Source: Nitrososphaerota archaeon (GTDB lineage Archaea; Thermoproteota; Bathyarchaeia; Bathyarchaeales; Bathycorpusculaceae). Taken from it: a stretch of DNA of 41,546 bases. The translations under genes and the position numbers were made by a program. Under the pieces are notes generated by a model, which was given only the letters and a program-made list of their open reading frames with translations, did not search any database and had not been told where the DNA came from. Numbering within the stretch: the stretch's first letter is position 1; each line of letters begins with the position of its first letter. The stretch lies in NCBI GenBank assembly GCA_031256395.1, contig JAIRQQ010000026.1, forward strand, positions 1 through 41,546. The letters run 5' to 3'. Positions 34,778 to 41,546 of this stretch are shown piece by piece.

Positions 34778-34794
34778 GGTTGGATATACCAACC
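34778..34794. promoter_or_regulatory. 17-bp palindrome near the cbiM transcription start
   Basis: GGTTGG and CCAACC flank a 5-bp ATATA centre. The site lies about 25 bp from the TATA box of operator copy C, near the expected cbiM transcription start, so it may be a second repressor site or a small leader hairpin. No other copy was noticed in the window. Confidence 0.5.
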
Positions 34795-34804
34795 GACCCG
34801 AAAA

Positions 34805-34845
34805 CTTATAAACTTTCGTTTAACCTAAGTTCAACAATAGGTTGA
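34805..34845. promoter_or_regulatory. Shared operator/promoter element, copy C, between cbiM and the regulator
   Basis: Minus strand: TCAACCTATT, GTTGAACTTA, GGTTAAACGA and AAGTTTATAAG; one base longer than the other copies. The TATA-like centre also reads CTTATAAAC on the plus strand, about 25-30 bases before where the regulator transcript should start. The element may thus serve both directions and allow autoregulation. Confidence 0.75.
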
Positions 34846-34851
34846 ATTGAT

Positions 34852-35697
34852 ATGGCCAAACAAGCAACCAACACGCGACTCCTCCAAAACAAAGGAGAAT
34901 TCACCAAATTCCAAATCCTTCTCGAAATCATGCGCAACCAACCCCACATCAAACAAAAAGACATAAGCGACAAACTAGGCATAACCATCCAAGCCATCAG
35001 CAAATACTTTAAAAAACTCAGCAAAGAAGGCCTCCTTGAGTCAGGCAGCGAACGTGCCGACTACCGCCTAACCCCCAAAGGAGTAACCAAACTACGCGAA
35101 GACATGCAAGGCCTAGAGAGCTATGTTAAAGAAATCAAACAAGAACTAAAAATTGAACATGCCTGGCCAGCTATAGCAACCCAACCCGTCAAAGCTGGCG
35201 AAGAAGTGGGATTAATCATGAAAGAAGGCGTCATGTACACCTCACCCATCAACAACCCACAAACCCAAGCCAAAGGCATAGCCCTCGCCGATGCCCAACC
35301 AGGCGAAGACTTGGGCTTAAAAGAACTCCACGGCAAACTTCACGTTAACCAAGGAAAAATCCTCATCGTAAAACTACCCAGCATCCGCAAAGGTGGCTCC
35401 AACGCAACAGATATGACAAAAGTACAAACATACTATGACGAGTTCAAACCTGACAGAATAGGCGTCATGGGAGCAGTCGGTCGAGCAGTCCTCAACAAAC
35501 TAGGACGCAAAGCAGACATTGAATTTGGAATCAGCCGCTCAGCCGCCATCGCCGCATCAAGAGGTCTAAACGTCTTTGTACTAGTAGTAGGCCGAATGGT
35601 CAACCGTATGATCCAAGAAATCGATCAAATCAACATGAAATCCGGCGGCAACATAATCTACGAAGTCAAAGATGCACAACAACTAACCCAACAATAA
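34852..35697 (+). CDS. Winged-helix regulator with archaeal C-terminal domain
   Basis: A 281-residue protein. Residues about 15-85 form a winged helix: KFQILLEIMRNQPHIKQKDI, then SDKLGITIQAISKYFKKL and the wing YRLTPKGVTKL. A linker helix and a C-terminal domain (about 100-275) follow, with KILIVKLPSIRKGGS and GVMGAVGRAVLNKLGRKADIE. The C-terminal domain is an archaeal type without known ligand; a metal or corrinoid is my guess from context. The ATG lies 6 bases after operator copy C and 98 bp from cbiM, so its mRNA is leaderless or nearly so. It is the best candidate for the factor that binds all seven operators. Confidence 0.8.
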   Translation: MAKQATNTRLLQNKGEFTKFQILLEIMRNQPHIKQKDISDKLGITIQAISKYFKKLSKEGLLESGSERADYRLTPKGVTKLREDMQGLESYVKEIKQELKIEHAWPAIATQPVKAGEEVGLIMKEGVMYTSPINNPQTQAKGIALADAQPGEDLGLKELHGKLHVNQGKILIVKLPSIRKGGSNATDMTKVQTYYDEFKPDRIGVMGAVGRAVLNKLGRKADIEFGISRSAAIAASRGLNVFVLVVGRMVNRMIQEIDQINMKSGGNIIYEVKDAQQLTQQ

Positions 35698-35721
35698 ACA
35701 ACAAAACGACACACTGATGCA

Positions 35722-35761
35722 ACAGCTACAAGAGACGTAGCTGTAATTCAGTTATTTTTTT
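35722..35761 (+). terminator. Hairpin and T-run after the regulator gene
   Basis: ACAGCTAC (35722-35729) and GTAGCTGT (35737-35744) form a perfect 8-bp stem with a 7-base loop, extended by CTGA/TCAG outside a small bulge. Seven T follow at 35755-35761. It has the form of an intrinsic terminator, 25 bases after the stop. Confidence 0.65.
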
Positions 35762-35952
35762 GCCAACCACAACACACACGACCCAATCATACATTGTTTT
35801 TATTGTAAGAGATCACAAACTATTTTTTTTAAAAAATAAAGCAAAATTTGAGATACTTTGTCAGATCACAAACACTACTTAAAAAATCCATCAAGAAACA
35901 ATTAGTTAAAATAAAAAAAAAGAAAGGGTTGGGTTAAAGTCAACAAAGCTGT

Positions 35953-36471
35953 TTAACGTGGTGAAGTAGGATTGAAAATCGAATCGTTAAGAGATGGGTT
36001 TACGCTTATGCTTGAGATAACGTATTCAGCTTCGGCGGCGCCAGCAGGATAGTTGTAGTTTGTGCTTGCATCTTCACAGTTCTTGCCTAGATCGTCTACA
36101 ATCATAGCCATTAATATGACATATGTTTCAAAGTCCTCATCATAAGTGCTTTCAAACCATTCAGTAGCATCCATACTCATGAAGGATGTTTTATCTGCTT
36201 GGTTTATGACATAGTTGTAGGTTTCACCCTCAACAGTCATATCAATTCTCAGCACTTGGTCTTCTTTATTGACGTTTTTGATTGAACATACATAGGTTAC
36301 ATCATGCGAAGCAGCAGTAAACTTTAGAGAAGTCGCGTCAGCAATAGATACCTCAGGTGCAGGGTTTTCTTCTTCACTTGTCATCAAAAGGGCGGCCGCG
36401 GCTACAGCAACGATAACTACCGCTAAAATTGCAACAATGATGTAGATAGTTTTTTTATTCACTTGAATCAC
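35953..36471 (-). CDS. Membrane-anchored extracytoplasmic protein, unknown
   Basis: A 172-residue protein with a short basic N-terminus, one membrane helix (about 9-30), and an acidic outer domain with two cysteines (CSIKN and NCEDA) that could form a disulfide. I recognise no family. The start is GTG at 36471 or GTG at 36462. The minus strand has a TATA-like AAGCTTATATTAC near 36505-36518, at a suitable distance. It stands alone between the regulator gene (convergent) and rad50. It has a promoter of its own and no copy of the shared operator. Confidence 0.65.
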   Translation of the reverse strand: MIQVNKKTIYIIVAILAVVIVAVAAAALLMTSEEENPAPEVSIADATSLKFTAASHDVTYVCSIKNVNKEDQVLRIDMTVEGETYNYVINQADKTSFMSMDATEWFESTYDEDFETYVILMAMIVDDLGKNCEDASTNYNYPAGAAEAEYVISSISVNPSLNDSIFNPTSPR

Positions 36472-36648
36472 ACCATTTTATGGCTTTCTCTTTGCTCAAA
36501 AAGTAATATAAGCTTTTCCAAAAGCTGGCTCACCTGAAAGGCAAATCAATGAAAAATGCAAGAAAATACATACAAAAAAACAGTTACTTAAATAGCAATA
36601 CATAACAAATATAGAAGTAAGAAATCTAAAATAAATATATAGAACGTT

Positions 36649-38748
36649 TTAGCGTTCAATAGAGAGTTTGCTCGCGTTTGCTTCTTTATCTATACTAATC
36701 ACATGATCGGCTGTTGTTGCAAATGCTTCACTGTGAGTAACTGCAATTATCTGCTCAATCGCTTTGAATTTACCAATGGCATCTGCGAGCCGTTCGATAC
36801 TGCCATCTTCGCTACCCAAGTTTTCGGTGGGTTCATCTAGCATAAGCATGCTCAAACCCTGTCCAGTGTGGGATTGCATAATGAGCTGCCCCAGACCCAT
36901 GCGATAAGCAAATGCTAAGAGAGTACGTTCTCCACCGGAGAGATTGTTAACTTCACGATTTACACCTGCTTCGCTTTTTACATAAGGGGTGTAGGTTTCG
37001 TCAATAACTACGTTTAGCATAGGTGTTTCGCCGCCCACTAAACTATCTAGAACCTGTTGGACAAAGTTGTGCAAAACTTTGACAAATTCACGGCGAAGTT
37101 TAGGCTGGATACTGCGATAGGCATCACGAATTGCACCTAAAAGCTCAATTATGCGACTGATTTTTTCGCTTCGATCAAGCTTTTGTTGGGCTATTTCAAG
37201 CCGGTCTTTGATTTCCTGCAAATGCAGGTTTAGATCTGCTTTGCGGTTTGCTTTGGTGCGCAGATCTAATTCGGCGGCGTAGTATTGTTTTAGGGTTTGG
37301 TCTTTTTGGTCTTTAGCGGCCTGCAACTCGGATATGTCAAATTGAGCGATTTGGACTTGGCAGACTTGGAGCTCTGTTTGTTGGGCCACTTCGAGGCGTT
37401 GGTTGACTTCTTGTTCAGCAAGCAGATTTTTTAGGTTGTCTTGCTCCTCAACGATTCGAGCGGCCAAATCAGGGTTTCTTGCCAGATTGGTCTGCAAATC
37501 GTTGTAGGCTTGGGAGGCCGTAGTTTTTGTTTTTTGTAGAGTAGCCACCTCAAGGCGCAGACGATTAATGATTTTTTCTCGCTCTTGATTGGTTTGGGTT
37601 ATGTTTTTTAGTAAATCGTTCTTGTAGGCACCCATGAGGGGTTGGCTGCACATGGGGCATTGACTGTCTTGGGCAGATTTGCTGAGGGTCTCAGCTCTTT
37701 TTTGGTCTTGAAGCAAGCTTTGAGAAGCCGCTTCCTGCTCGGCTCGTAGTTGTGAGAGTTTATCATCAAAGCTCAAAAGACATTTGTGTAGTTGTTCAAG
37801 GGTTTGGTCTTTGGGTATCCCGGTTTGTTCTAATCGGCTCAAGCATTGATTGATTTGAGTGTCAAGGGAGGTTTGGCGTTGGATTAGGTTGGTCAGTATG
37901 GTTTTTTTGCCCTCAATGCGCTCAGTTAGGGCGGTTGAGGTTTGGGTTGTGTTGGTATAGTTGGCATTTAGGCGGGCTTCTTGGCGTTTGAGTTCTTCTA
38001 TGGCGAGTTTTTTTTCTTCGGAGCGTTTTAGGCGTAGATCAGCTTCGTCAAGGACGGATTTGGCATTGGTTAGTCGTTGGGTGGCAGTTTCAAGGGCCAT
38101 CACCAATGAGGTAAAGTCTTCACTTGCGCGGTTGTATTCTGCGCCAAGTTTTTCTAAGCTACAAACATCGGGGTCTTTTTCGTAGATGCGTTTTTCGGTT
38201 TCAAAGTCACGTTGATACTGTGCGATGCTGCTCCAGGCAGTCTCATAATCAGATAAACCGAAAAACTCGTCGATACGGATTTGGCGATCCCGGGGTTTAG
38301 CATCTAGGAGGTCTTTTAGGTGTTCTTGGCGAAACCAAACAATTTCGCGGTAGAGATCGCGATCAAGACCGGTGATTGCTTTTATTTGTTCTGCGACTGC
38401 CTCGTTTTTCATCGAGGCAACGAGTTGATCGTCTTCATAGAGTTTTAGCTGTTCGCTGTCTTGGTTTAGGGCCCGGCCTTTGCGCTTTAAGCCACGGATT
38501 AGTTTGTATATGCGGCCGTTTTGGCTAAACTGTAGAGTTACTCGGCAAAAGTCTGCGTCTTCGCGCATAAGATAGTCAAAGCTTTTGCGGCCAATGGTGT
38601 CGCCAAATAGTGCAAAGTCAATGGCGTAGAGTATGCTGGATTTGCCGCATCCCACGCCCCCCACGATACAGTTAAAGCCTCGAGTGAAAGGTACAGTGGA
38701 TTTGGTGTGGCTACGAATGTTTTCCAGCTGCACAACATCAATTTTCAT
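36649..38748 (-). CDS. rad50: DNA repair ATPase Rad50
   Basis: A 699-residue SMC-like ATPase. It has Walker A GGVGCGKSSILYAIDFALFG near residue 30, long coiled coils on both sides of the zinc hook CPMC (near residue 375), the signature NNLSGGERTLLAFAYRMGLG and Walker B MLMLDEPTENLG. The D-loop and switch VTHSEAF follow. With Mre11 it forms the complex that detects and trims DNA double-strand breaks. The ATG at 38748 (MKIDVVQLENIRSH) overlaps the mre11 end by 11 bases. The frame is open to 38808 but that part is inside mre11. It is shorter than many archaeal Rad50 proteins, mainly in the coiled coil. Confidence 0.92.
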   Translation of the reverse strand: MKIDVVQLENIRSHTKSTVPFTRGFNCIVGGVGCGKSSILYAIDFALFGDTIGRKSFDYLMREDADFCRVTLQFSQNGRIYKLIRGLKRKGRALNQDSEQLKLYEDDQLVASMKNEAVAEQIKAITGLDRDLYREIVWFRQEHLKDLLDAKPRDRQIRIDEFFGLSDYETAWSSIAQYQRDFETEKRIYEKDPDVCSLEKLGAEYNRASEDFTSLVMALETATQRLTNAKSVLDEADLRLKRSEEKKLAIEELKRQEARLNANYTNTTQTSTALTERIEGKKTILTNLIQRQTSLDTQINQCLSRLEQTGIPKDQTLEQLHKCLLSFDDKLSQLRAEQEAASQSLLQDQKRAETLSKSAQDSQCPMCSQPLMGAYKNDLLKNITQTNQEREKIINRLRLEVATLQKTKTTASQAYNDLQTNLARNPDLAARIVEEQDNLKNLLAEQEVNQRLEVAQQTELQVCQVQIAQFDISELQAAKDQKDQTLKQYYAAELDLRTKANRKADLNLHLQEIKDRLEIAQQKLDRSEKISRIIELLGAIRDAYRSIQPKLRREFVKVLHNFVQQVLDSLVGGETPMLNVVIDETYTPYVKSEAGVNREVNNLSGGERTLLAFAYRMGLGQLIMQSHTGQGLSMLMLDEPTENLGSEDGSIERLADAIGKFKAIEQIIAVTHSEAFATTADHVISIDKEANASKLSIER

Positions 38749-39949
38749 GGGTGAGTTCCTCGATGATTTGTTTAACTTTGGCATCTTGCTTTTGTGCCAA
38801 GGGTTCAATCAAACTCAGAGCGCCATGGGCAATGCGTTTAGCCTCGGTTTGGCCATATCGATCAGAGAAAATCTGTACAAAGTAATCAAAGGCCTTGGTT
38901 TTTAGGTCTTTGAATTCACCCTCAAAAATAGAGCGCACCACCTCATCGGAGACCACAGTTTCTCTGAGCTGAACAATAGGATGAACCAAAAGAGCCTTGG
39001 GGGCAGCACTGCAGATTTTGGGTACATCTAATTCGGCACGACTAGCCTCGGTGGGCAGAGTACCACAGATTATGGGCACAATTATAACCTCGGCTTCATC
39101 AGCTTCTTTGACCATCTGCACCGCCATCTCTGTTATCTTGGCAGGGGACAACCCGGTGTAGTCATATTCCAGGCTGATAAAGCGTCTTGGGGTGTATAGT
39201 TCAATTAACTCTGGGGCGGGTTGACCTTTTTCGTTGACTTGTACGTGGTAGAAGCCTTTAGTAATTTTGCCCTCATCATAGCCGGAGGACTCTGTGCAAC
39301 CGCTATAGACTAAAATTCCGCTCTTAAAGCGGCCGGTGTAGCGGTCATGGATGTGTCCTGCGGCATAGTAGCAAAAGCCATCAGGTAGCAACTCGGGAGG
39401 AATTTCAGCTTCCATATAGGAGGGCTTAACGTTTGGTAAATCCAGAGCACCGTGGAACACAAAGATGTTGGCTAGATTGGGCTGGGGAGTGGGAGGGTTT
39501 TCTTCCATAAAGCGGGGGAGAGCTTCTATGGTTTTGGGGCGGTTATGATAGTTGGGAATACCATAAACATAGCAACAATCGGGTTTGCTCCAGCAGGAGC
39601 CGCGGTGTCGGGGCAGATGAAAAATAAGCCCAGCGCTGTCAAGGGGGTAGAGAATGGTGCTGGTTAAGGTGTTTGGGGCGGAGGCGTGGCTGCCATCTAC
39701 GGTTAAAACTGGGATATGGGCATCTTTTAGGCGTTTAAAACTTCGTACCGTGTTTTCTAGGGTGTGATTGCTGGGTCGGGCTTGATGGAAAAGATCGCCT
39801 GCGATAATCATAAAGTCGGGTTTGAGTTCGAGGGTTTTGTCCACAACTTCGCTAAATGCGCTGTCAAAGTCTTGCCTTCGAACCTCTAAGCCATACTGGG
39901 TATAGCCTAGGTGTAGATCAGATACATGGACAAAGCTAAACGGTTTCAA
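38738..39949 (-). CDS. mre11: DNA repair nuclease Mre11
   Basis: A 403-residue metallophosphoesterase of the Mre11 type: DLHLG (11-15), GDLFHQARPS (51-60), the usual GNHD motif replaced by GSHA (86-89), FHGALD near 165 and AGHIHDRYTG near 206. In studied Mre11 proteins the Asn of GNHD binds a metal and the His next to it acts in catalysis. Here the His is kept and the Asn is Ser. The ATG at 39949 starts MKPFSFVHVSDLHLG. It is the first gene of a pair with rad50. Confidence 0.92.
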   Translation of the reverse strand: MKPFSFVHVSDLHLGYTQYGLEVRRQDFDSAFSEVVDKTLELKPDFMIIAGDLFHQARPSNHTLENTVRSFKRLKDAHIPVLTVDGSHASAPNTLTSTILYPLDSAGLIFHLPRHRGSCWSKPDCCYVYGIPNYHNRPKTIEALPRFMEENPPTPQPNLANIFVFHGALDLPNVKPSYMEAEIPPELLPDGFCYYAAGHIHDRYTGRFKSGILVYSGCTESSGYDEGKITKGFYHVQVNEKGQPAPELIELYTPRRFISLEYDYTGLSPAKITEMAVQMVKEADEAEVIIVPIICGTLPTEASRAELDVPKICSAAPKALLVHPIVQLRETVVSDEVVRSIFEGEFKDLKTKAFDYFVQIFSDRYGQTEAKRIAHGALSLIEPLAQKQDAKVKQIIEELTHEN

Positions 39950-40104
39950 GCGCAGACGCCTTTTGTTTTGGTTGTTAGGTTGTCTATGGGTTCTTTGAAA
40001 ATATAGTTTTTTATCGTCGTACAGTTTTTTGCTGTTTGGGTTTTGTAGTTTTCAAGGTGTTAATTGGGGGATTTTGGCGTAAAAATATAAGAAGGCATAA
40101 CGTT

Positions 40105-40959
40105 ATGATGGGCAGGCGTCAGATTATGCAATGCCAAAAGTGCACTACAGAAACGGTGATGCCGTTTCGCTGTCCGTTCTGCGGTGGGCAATTTTGTAGT
40201 CATCACAGGCTACCAGAGAACCATGGCTGTATTGGGATTAACAATGCTAGGGCTCAAACACAGCAACGCACGGTAATTCAGCAAAATGATGGCTCTTACA
40301 ATTACAGCTATGTCTATGGCCAAGACAACTACAAGCGTCAACAGCGCATACGCTGGAGCCCCAAAGAAGTCAAACATTTAGGTATCGCCATAGCGCTTGT
40401 TATTGGCATCGGTTTATCGATAGGCATCGGTTTATCTACAGATATGTATAGTTTTTGGCCGCCTCTGTGGGCATGGGAAGTGATAGGCGTGTTTGCTGTG
40501 ATTATGACTATGTCTTTTCTTGTGCATGAGATAGCACACAAAGTTATGGCACAAAAAGCAGGCATGTGGGCAGAGTTTAGATTAACAAAGTTTGGTGCAA
40601 TTATTACATTTATTTCAGTATTTATACCGTTTAAATTTATTGCTCCAGGTGCTATGATGATTGGAGGCCATGCACCCTCAGCTAAGAACATGATAAAGAT
40701 TGCTATTGCAGGGGTCATAACAAATATGATTTTTGCGGTGGTGTTTCTGGGGTTAGTGTTTGGATTACCCATCAACGCCTATTCAGGAATGCTTGTCTAC
40801 TCAGCGTTCTTTAACTCGTTTATGGCAGTCTTAAATTTGATTCCCTTTGGACCCTTGGACGGTAATAAAATCTTTACGTTAGACAAAAAAGTATGGGCGT
40901 TAGCATTTATCCCAGCAATCAGTATAATGGCATTTATTGGGTTTGTGTTTTTTATTTGA
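40105..40959 (+). CDS. AN1-type zinc finger fused to M50 (site-2 type) protease
   Basis: A 284-residue membrane protein. The N-terminus carries an AN1-like zinc finger (CQKC, then CPFCGGQFCSHHRLPENHGC). A Gln/Asn/Tyr-rich linker follows, then helices with the protease site HEIAH (about 141-145) and, in a later helix, NLIPFGPLDGNKIF with the third metal ligand Asp. Such proteases cut within the membrane. The frame is open back to 40036. A TATA-like AAAAATATAAG at 40081-40091 puts transcription start near 40108, so ATG 40105 or 40108 (leaderless) or 40126 is more likely; I chose 40105. The substrate is unknown. Confidence 0.85.
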   Translation: MMGRRQIMQCQKCTTETVMPFRCPFCGGQFCSHHRLPENHGCIGINNARAQTQQRTVIQQNDGSYNYSYVYGQDNYKRQQRIRWSPKEVKHLGIAIALVIGIGLSIGIGLSTDMYSFWPPLWAWEVIGVFAVIMTMSFLVHEIAHKVMAQKAGMWAEFRLTKFGAIITFISVFIPFKFIAPGAMMIGGHAPSAKNMIKIAIAGVITNMIFAVVFLGLVFGLPINAYSGMLVYSAFFNSFMAVLNLIPFGPLDGNKIFTLDKKVWALAFIPAISIMAFIGFVFFI

Positions 40960-40964
40960 GGCAA

Positions 40965-41132
40965 CTATTCGCCTCTGACAAAGAGTAGATAGTGGTTTAC
41001 GGTATAGTTCCATGTGCCGCCCATGCCGGCGGTGTTGTAGGTGTGTAGTTTCCAGCCTTGGGCTTCCCATTCTGTGATTGTTTTAGCGACGTGGTTGTGG
41101 TGTCCCACGACTATGCATTGCCATTCTTTCAA
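40965..41132 (-). CDS. DUF4177-like small protein
   Basis: A 55-residue protein starting MKEWQCIVVGHHNHVAKTI and containing the EWEAQGWKLHTYN block, with a final YLLFVRGE strand. This is the pattern of DUF4177-like proteins (short beta-alpha-beta, Trp-rich, function unknown). TTG at 41132 follows GAGGT by 7 bases and is preferred over an in-frame TTG at 41162. It ends 5 bases from the convergent protease gene. Confidence 0.65.
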   Translation of the reverse strand: MKEWQCIVVGHHNHVAKTITEWEAQGWKLHTYNTAGMGGTWNYTVNHYLLFVRGE

Positions 41133-41214
41133 GTGTTTTACCTCAAGCTGAAAATATAGCAATAGAATTTAAGGTGTACGCTAAAGAAAAAGAGACTAAA
41201 TAAAATTAAAAGGG

Positions 41215-41523
41215 TTAGATAAGTTCGATTGTTACGTGTACTTCTTCAGGCACGCGGATACGCATAATGCGGCGCATAACGCGTTCTTCAGAGTCAATAT
41301 CGATGAGGCGCTTGTGGATACGCATCTCCCATCTATCCCATGTTGCGGTACCTTCACCTGAGGGGCCCTTAAGAACAGGCACACGGAGGCGTTTTGTTGG
41401 CAACGGTACTGGACCGTTCATTTTTACGCCCGTCTTATGAGCGATGCTACGTAATTCCCCGCAAACCTCTTCAAGCTTCACGTAATCAGTGCTTGTGAGG
41501 CGTATTCGTGCTTTTCTTACCAT
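41215..41523 (-). CDS. rps10: Ribosomal protein uS10
   Basis: A complete 102-residue S10 of the archaeal type: [58 protein letters not shown] and a final [12 protein letters not shown]. It is part of the head of the small ribosomal subunit. In many archaea it follows the gene for elongation factor 1A, which would lie beyond the right edge. The ATG is 23 bases from the window end, so its promoter is not visible. Confidence 0.96.
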   Translation of the reverse strand: MVRKARIRLTSTDYVKLEEVCGELRSIAHKTGVKMNGPVPLPTKRLRVPVLKGPSGEGTATWDRWEMRIHKRLIDIDSEERVMRRIMRIRVPEEVHVTIELI

Positions 41524-41546
41524 CTTGGTCCATCAATCCATTGTTT

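Noticed and set aside
1-41546. tRNA, rRNA or insertion-sequence genes
   Set aside because: No cloverleaf with a TTCGANTC-like arm, no rRNA stretch and no transposase frame was recognised while reading both strands.

Overview
The window is archaeal. Several promoters carry a TATA box about 25 bp before a short or absent leader. Shine-Dalgarno motifs are GGAGG or AGGTGA, often ahead of TTG starts. There is an archaeal-type uS10, an Mre11-Rad50 pair, an AN1 zinc finger fused to an M50 protease, and a cobalamin importer ATPase with an archaeal-style C-terminal extension. A TACK archaeon of the Bathyarchaeia type fits, but I cannot prove the lineage from this window.

Layout. (1) 1-4998, plus strand: the anaerobic corrin-ring operon cbiD(partial)-E-T-L-F-G-H, with a 103-bp out-of-phase overlap of cbiG and cbiH. 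(2) 5097-6854, minus strand: a membrane-anchored surface protein with two similar beta domains and 18 cysteines in 41 residues. (3) 6855-8161: a largely non-coding stretch with two copies of a promoter/operator element and two related long hairpins. (4) 8162-29349, minus strand: a large metal/tetrapyrrole island. It holds three FecCD/BtuCD-type import sets, a nitrogenase-like enzyme (Fe protein fused to a NifD-like subunit, plus a separate NifK-like subunit), CbiZ, CobN, a ChlI-ChlD fusion and an ABC-2 exporter. (5) 29601-31717, plus strand: a CsoR-type repressor and a P1B metal ATPase. (6) 31722-34753, minus strand: a CbiMNQO cobalt/nickel ECF importer with an internally duplicated CbiN, divergent from a winged-helix regulator at 34852-35697. 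(7) 35953-41523: a membrane-anchored unknown, Rad50-Mre11, AN1-M50 protease, a DUF4177-like small protein and ribosomal protein S10.

How it fits together. The cell makes corrin rings, imports cobalt or nickel (CbiMNQO), imports corrinoid- or siderophore-like compounds (BtuFCD and two related sets) and salvages corrinoids (CbiZ). CobN with ChlID suggests metal insertion into a tetrapyrrole. The nitrogenase-like enzyme is translationally coupled to the BtuFCD genes. It lacks the FeMo-cofactor cysteine but has a plausible DPOR-like [4Fe-4S] ligand set. It is therefore best read as an undescribed reductase acting on an imported or locally made tetrapyrrole, not a nitrogen fixer.

The strongest unifying signal is a 40-41 bp element found seven times, always on the minus strand and in fixed register with the TATA box: three TYAAC-type direct repeats about one helical turn apart. 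It precedes chlID-cobN-cbiZ, btuFCD-nifHDK, both other binding-protein units, cbiMNQO, and two positions in the 6.9-8.2 kb gap. The copy at 34805-34845 also lies 6 bp upstream of the winged-helix regulator, which makes that protein the leading candidate for controlling the set.
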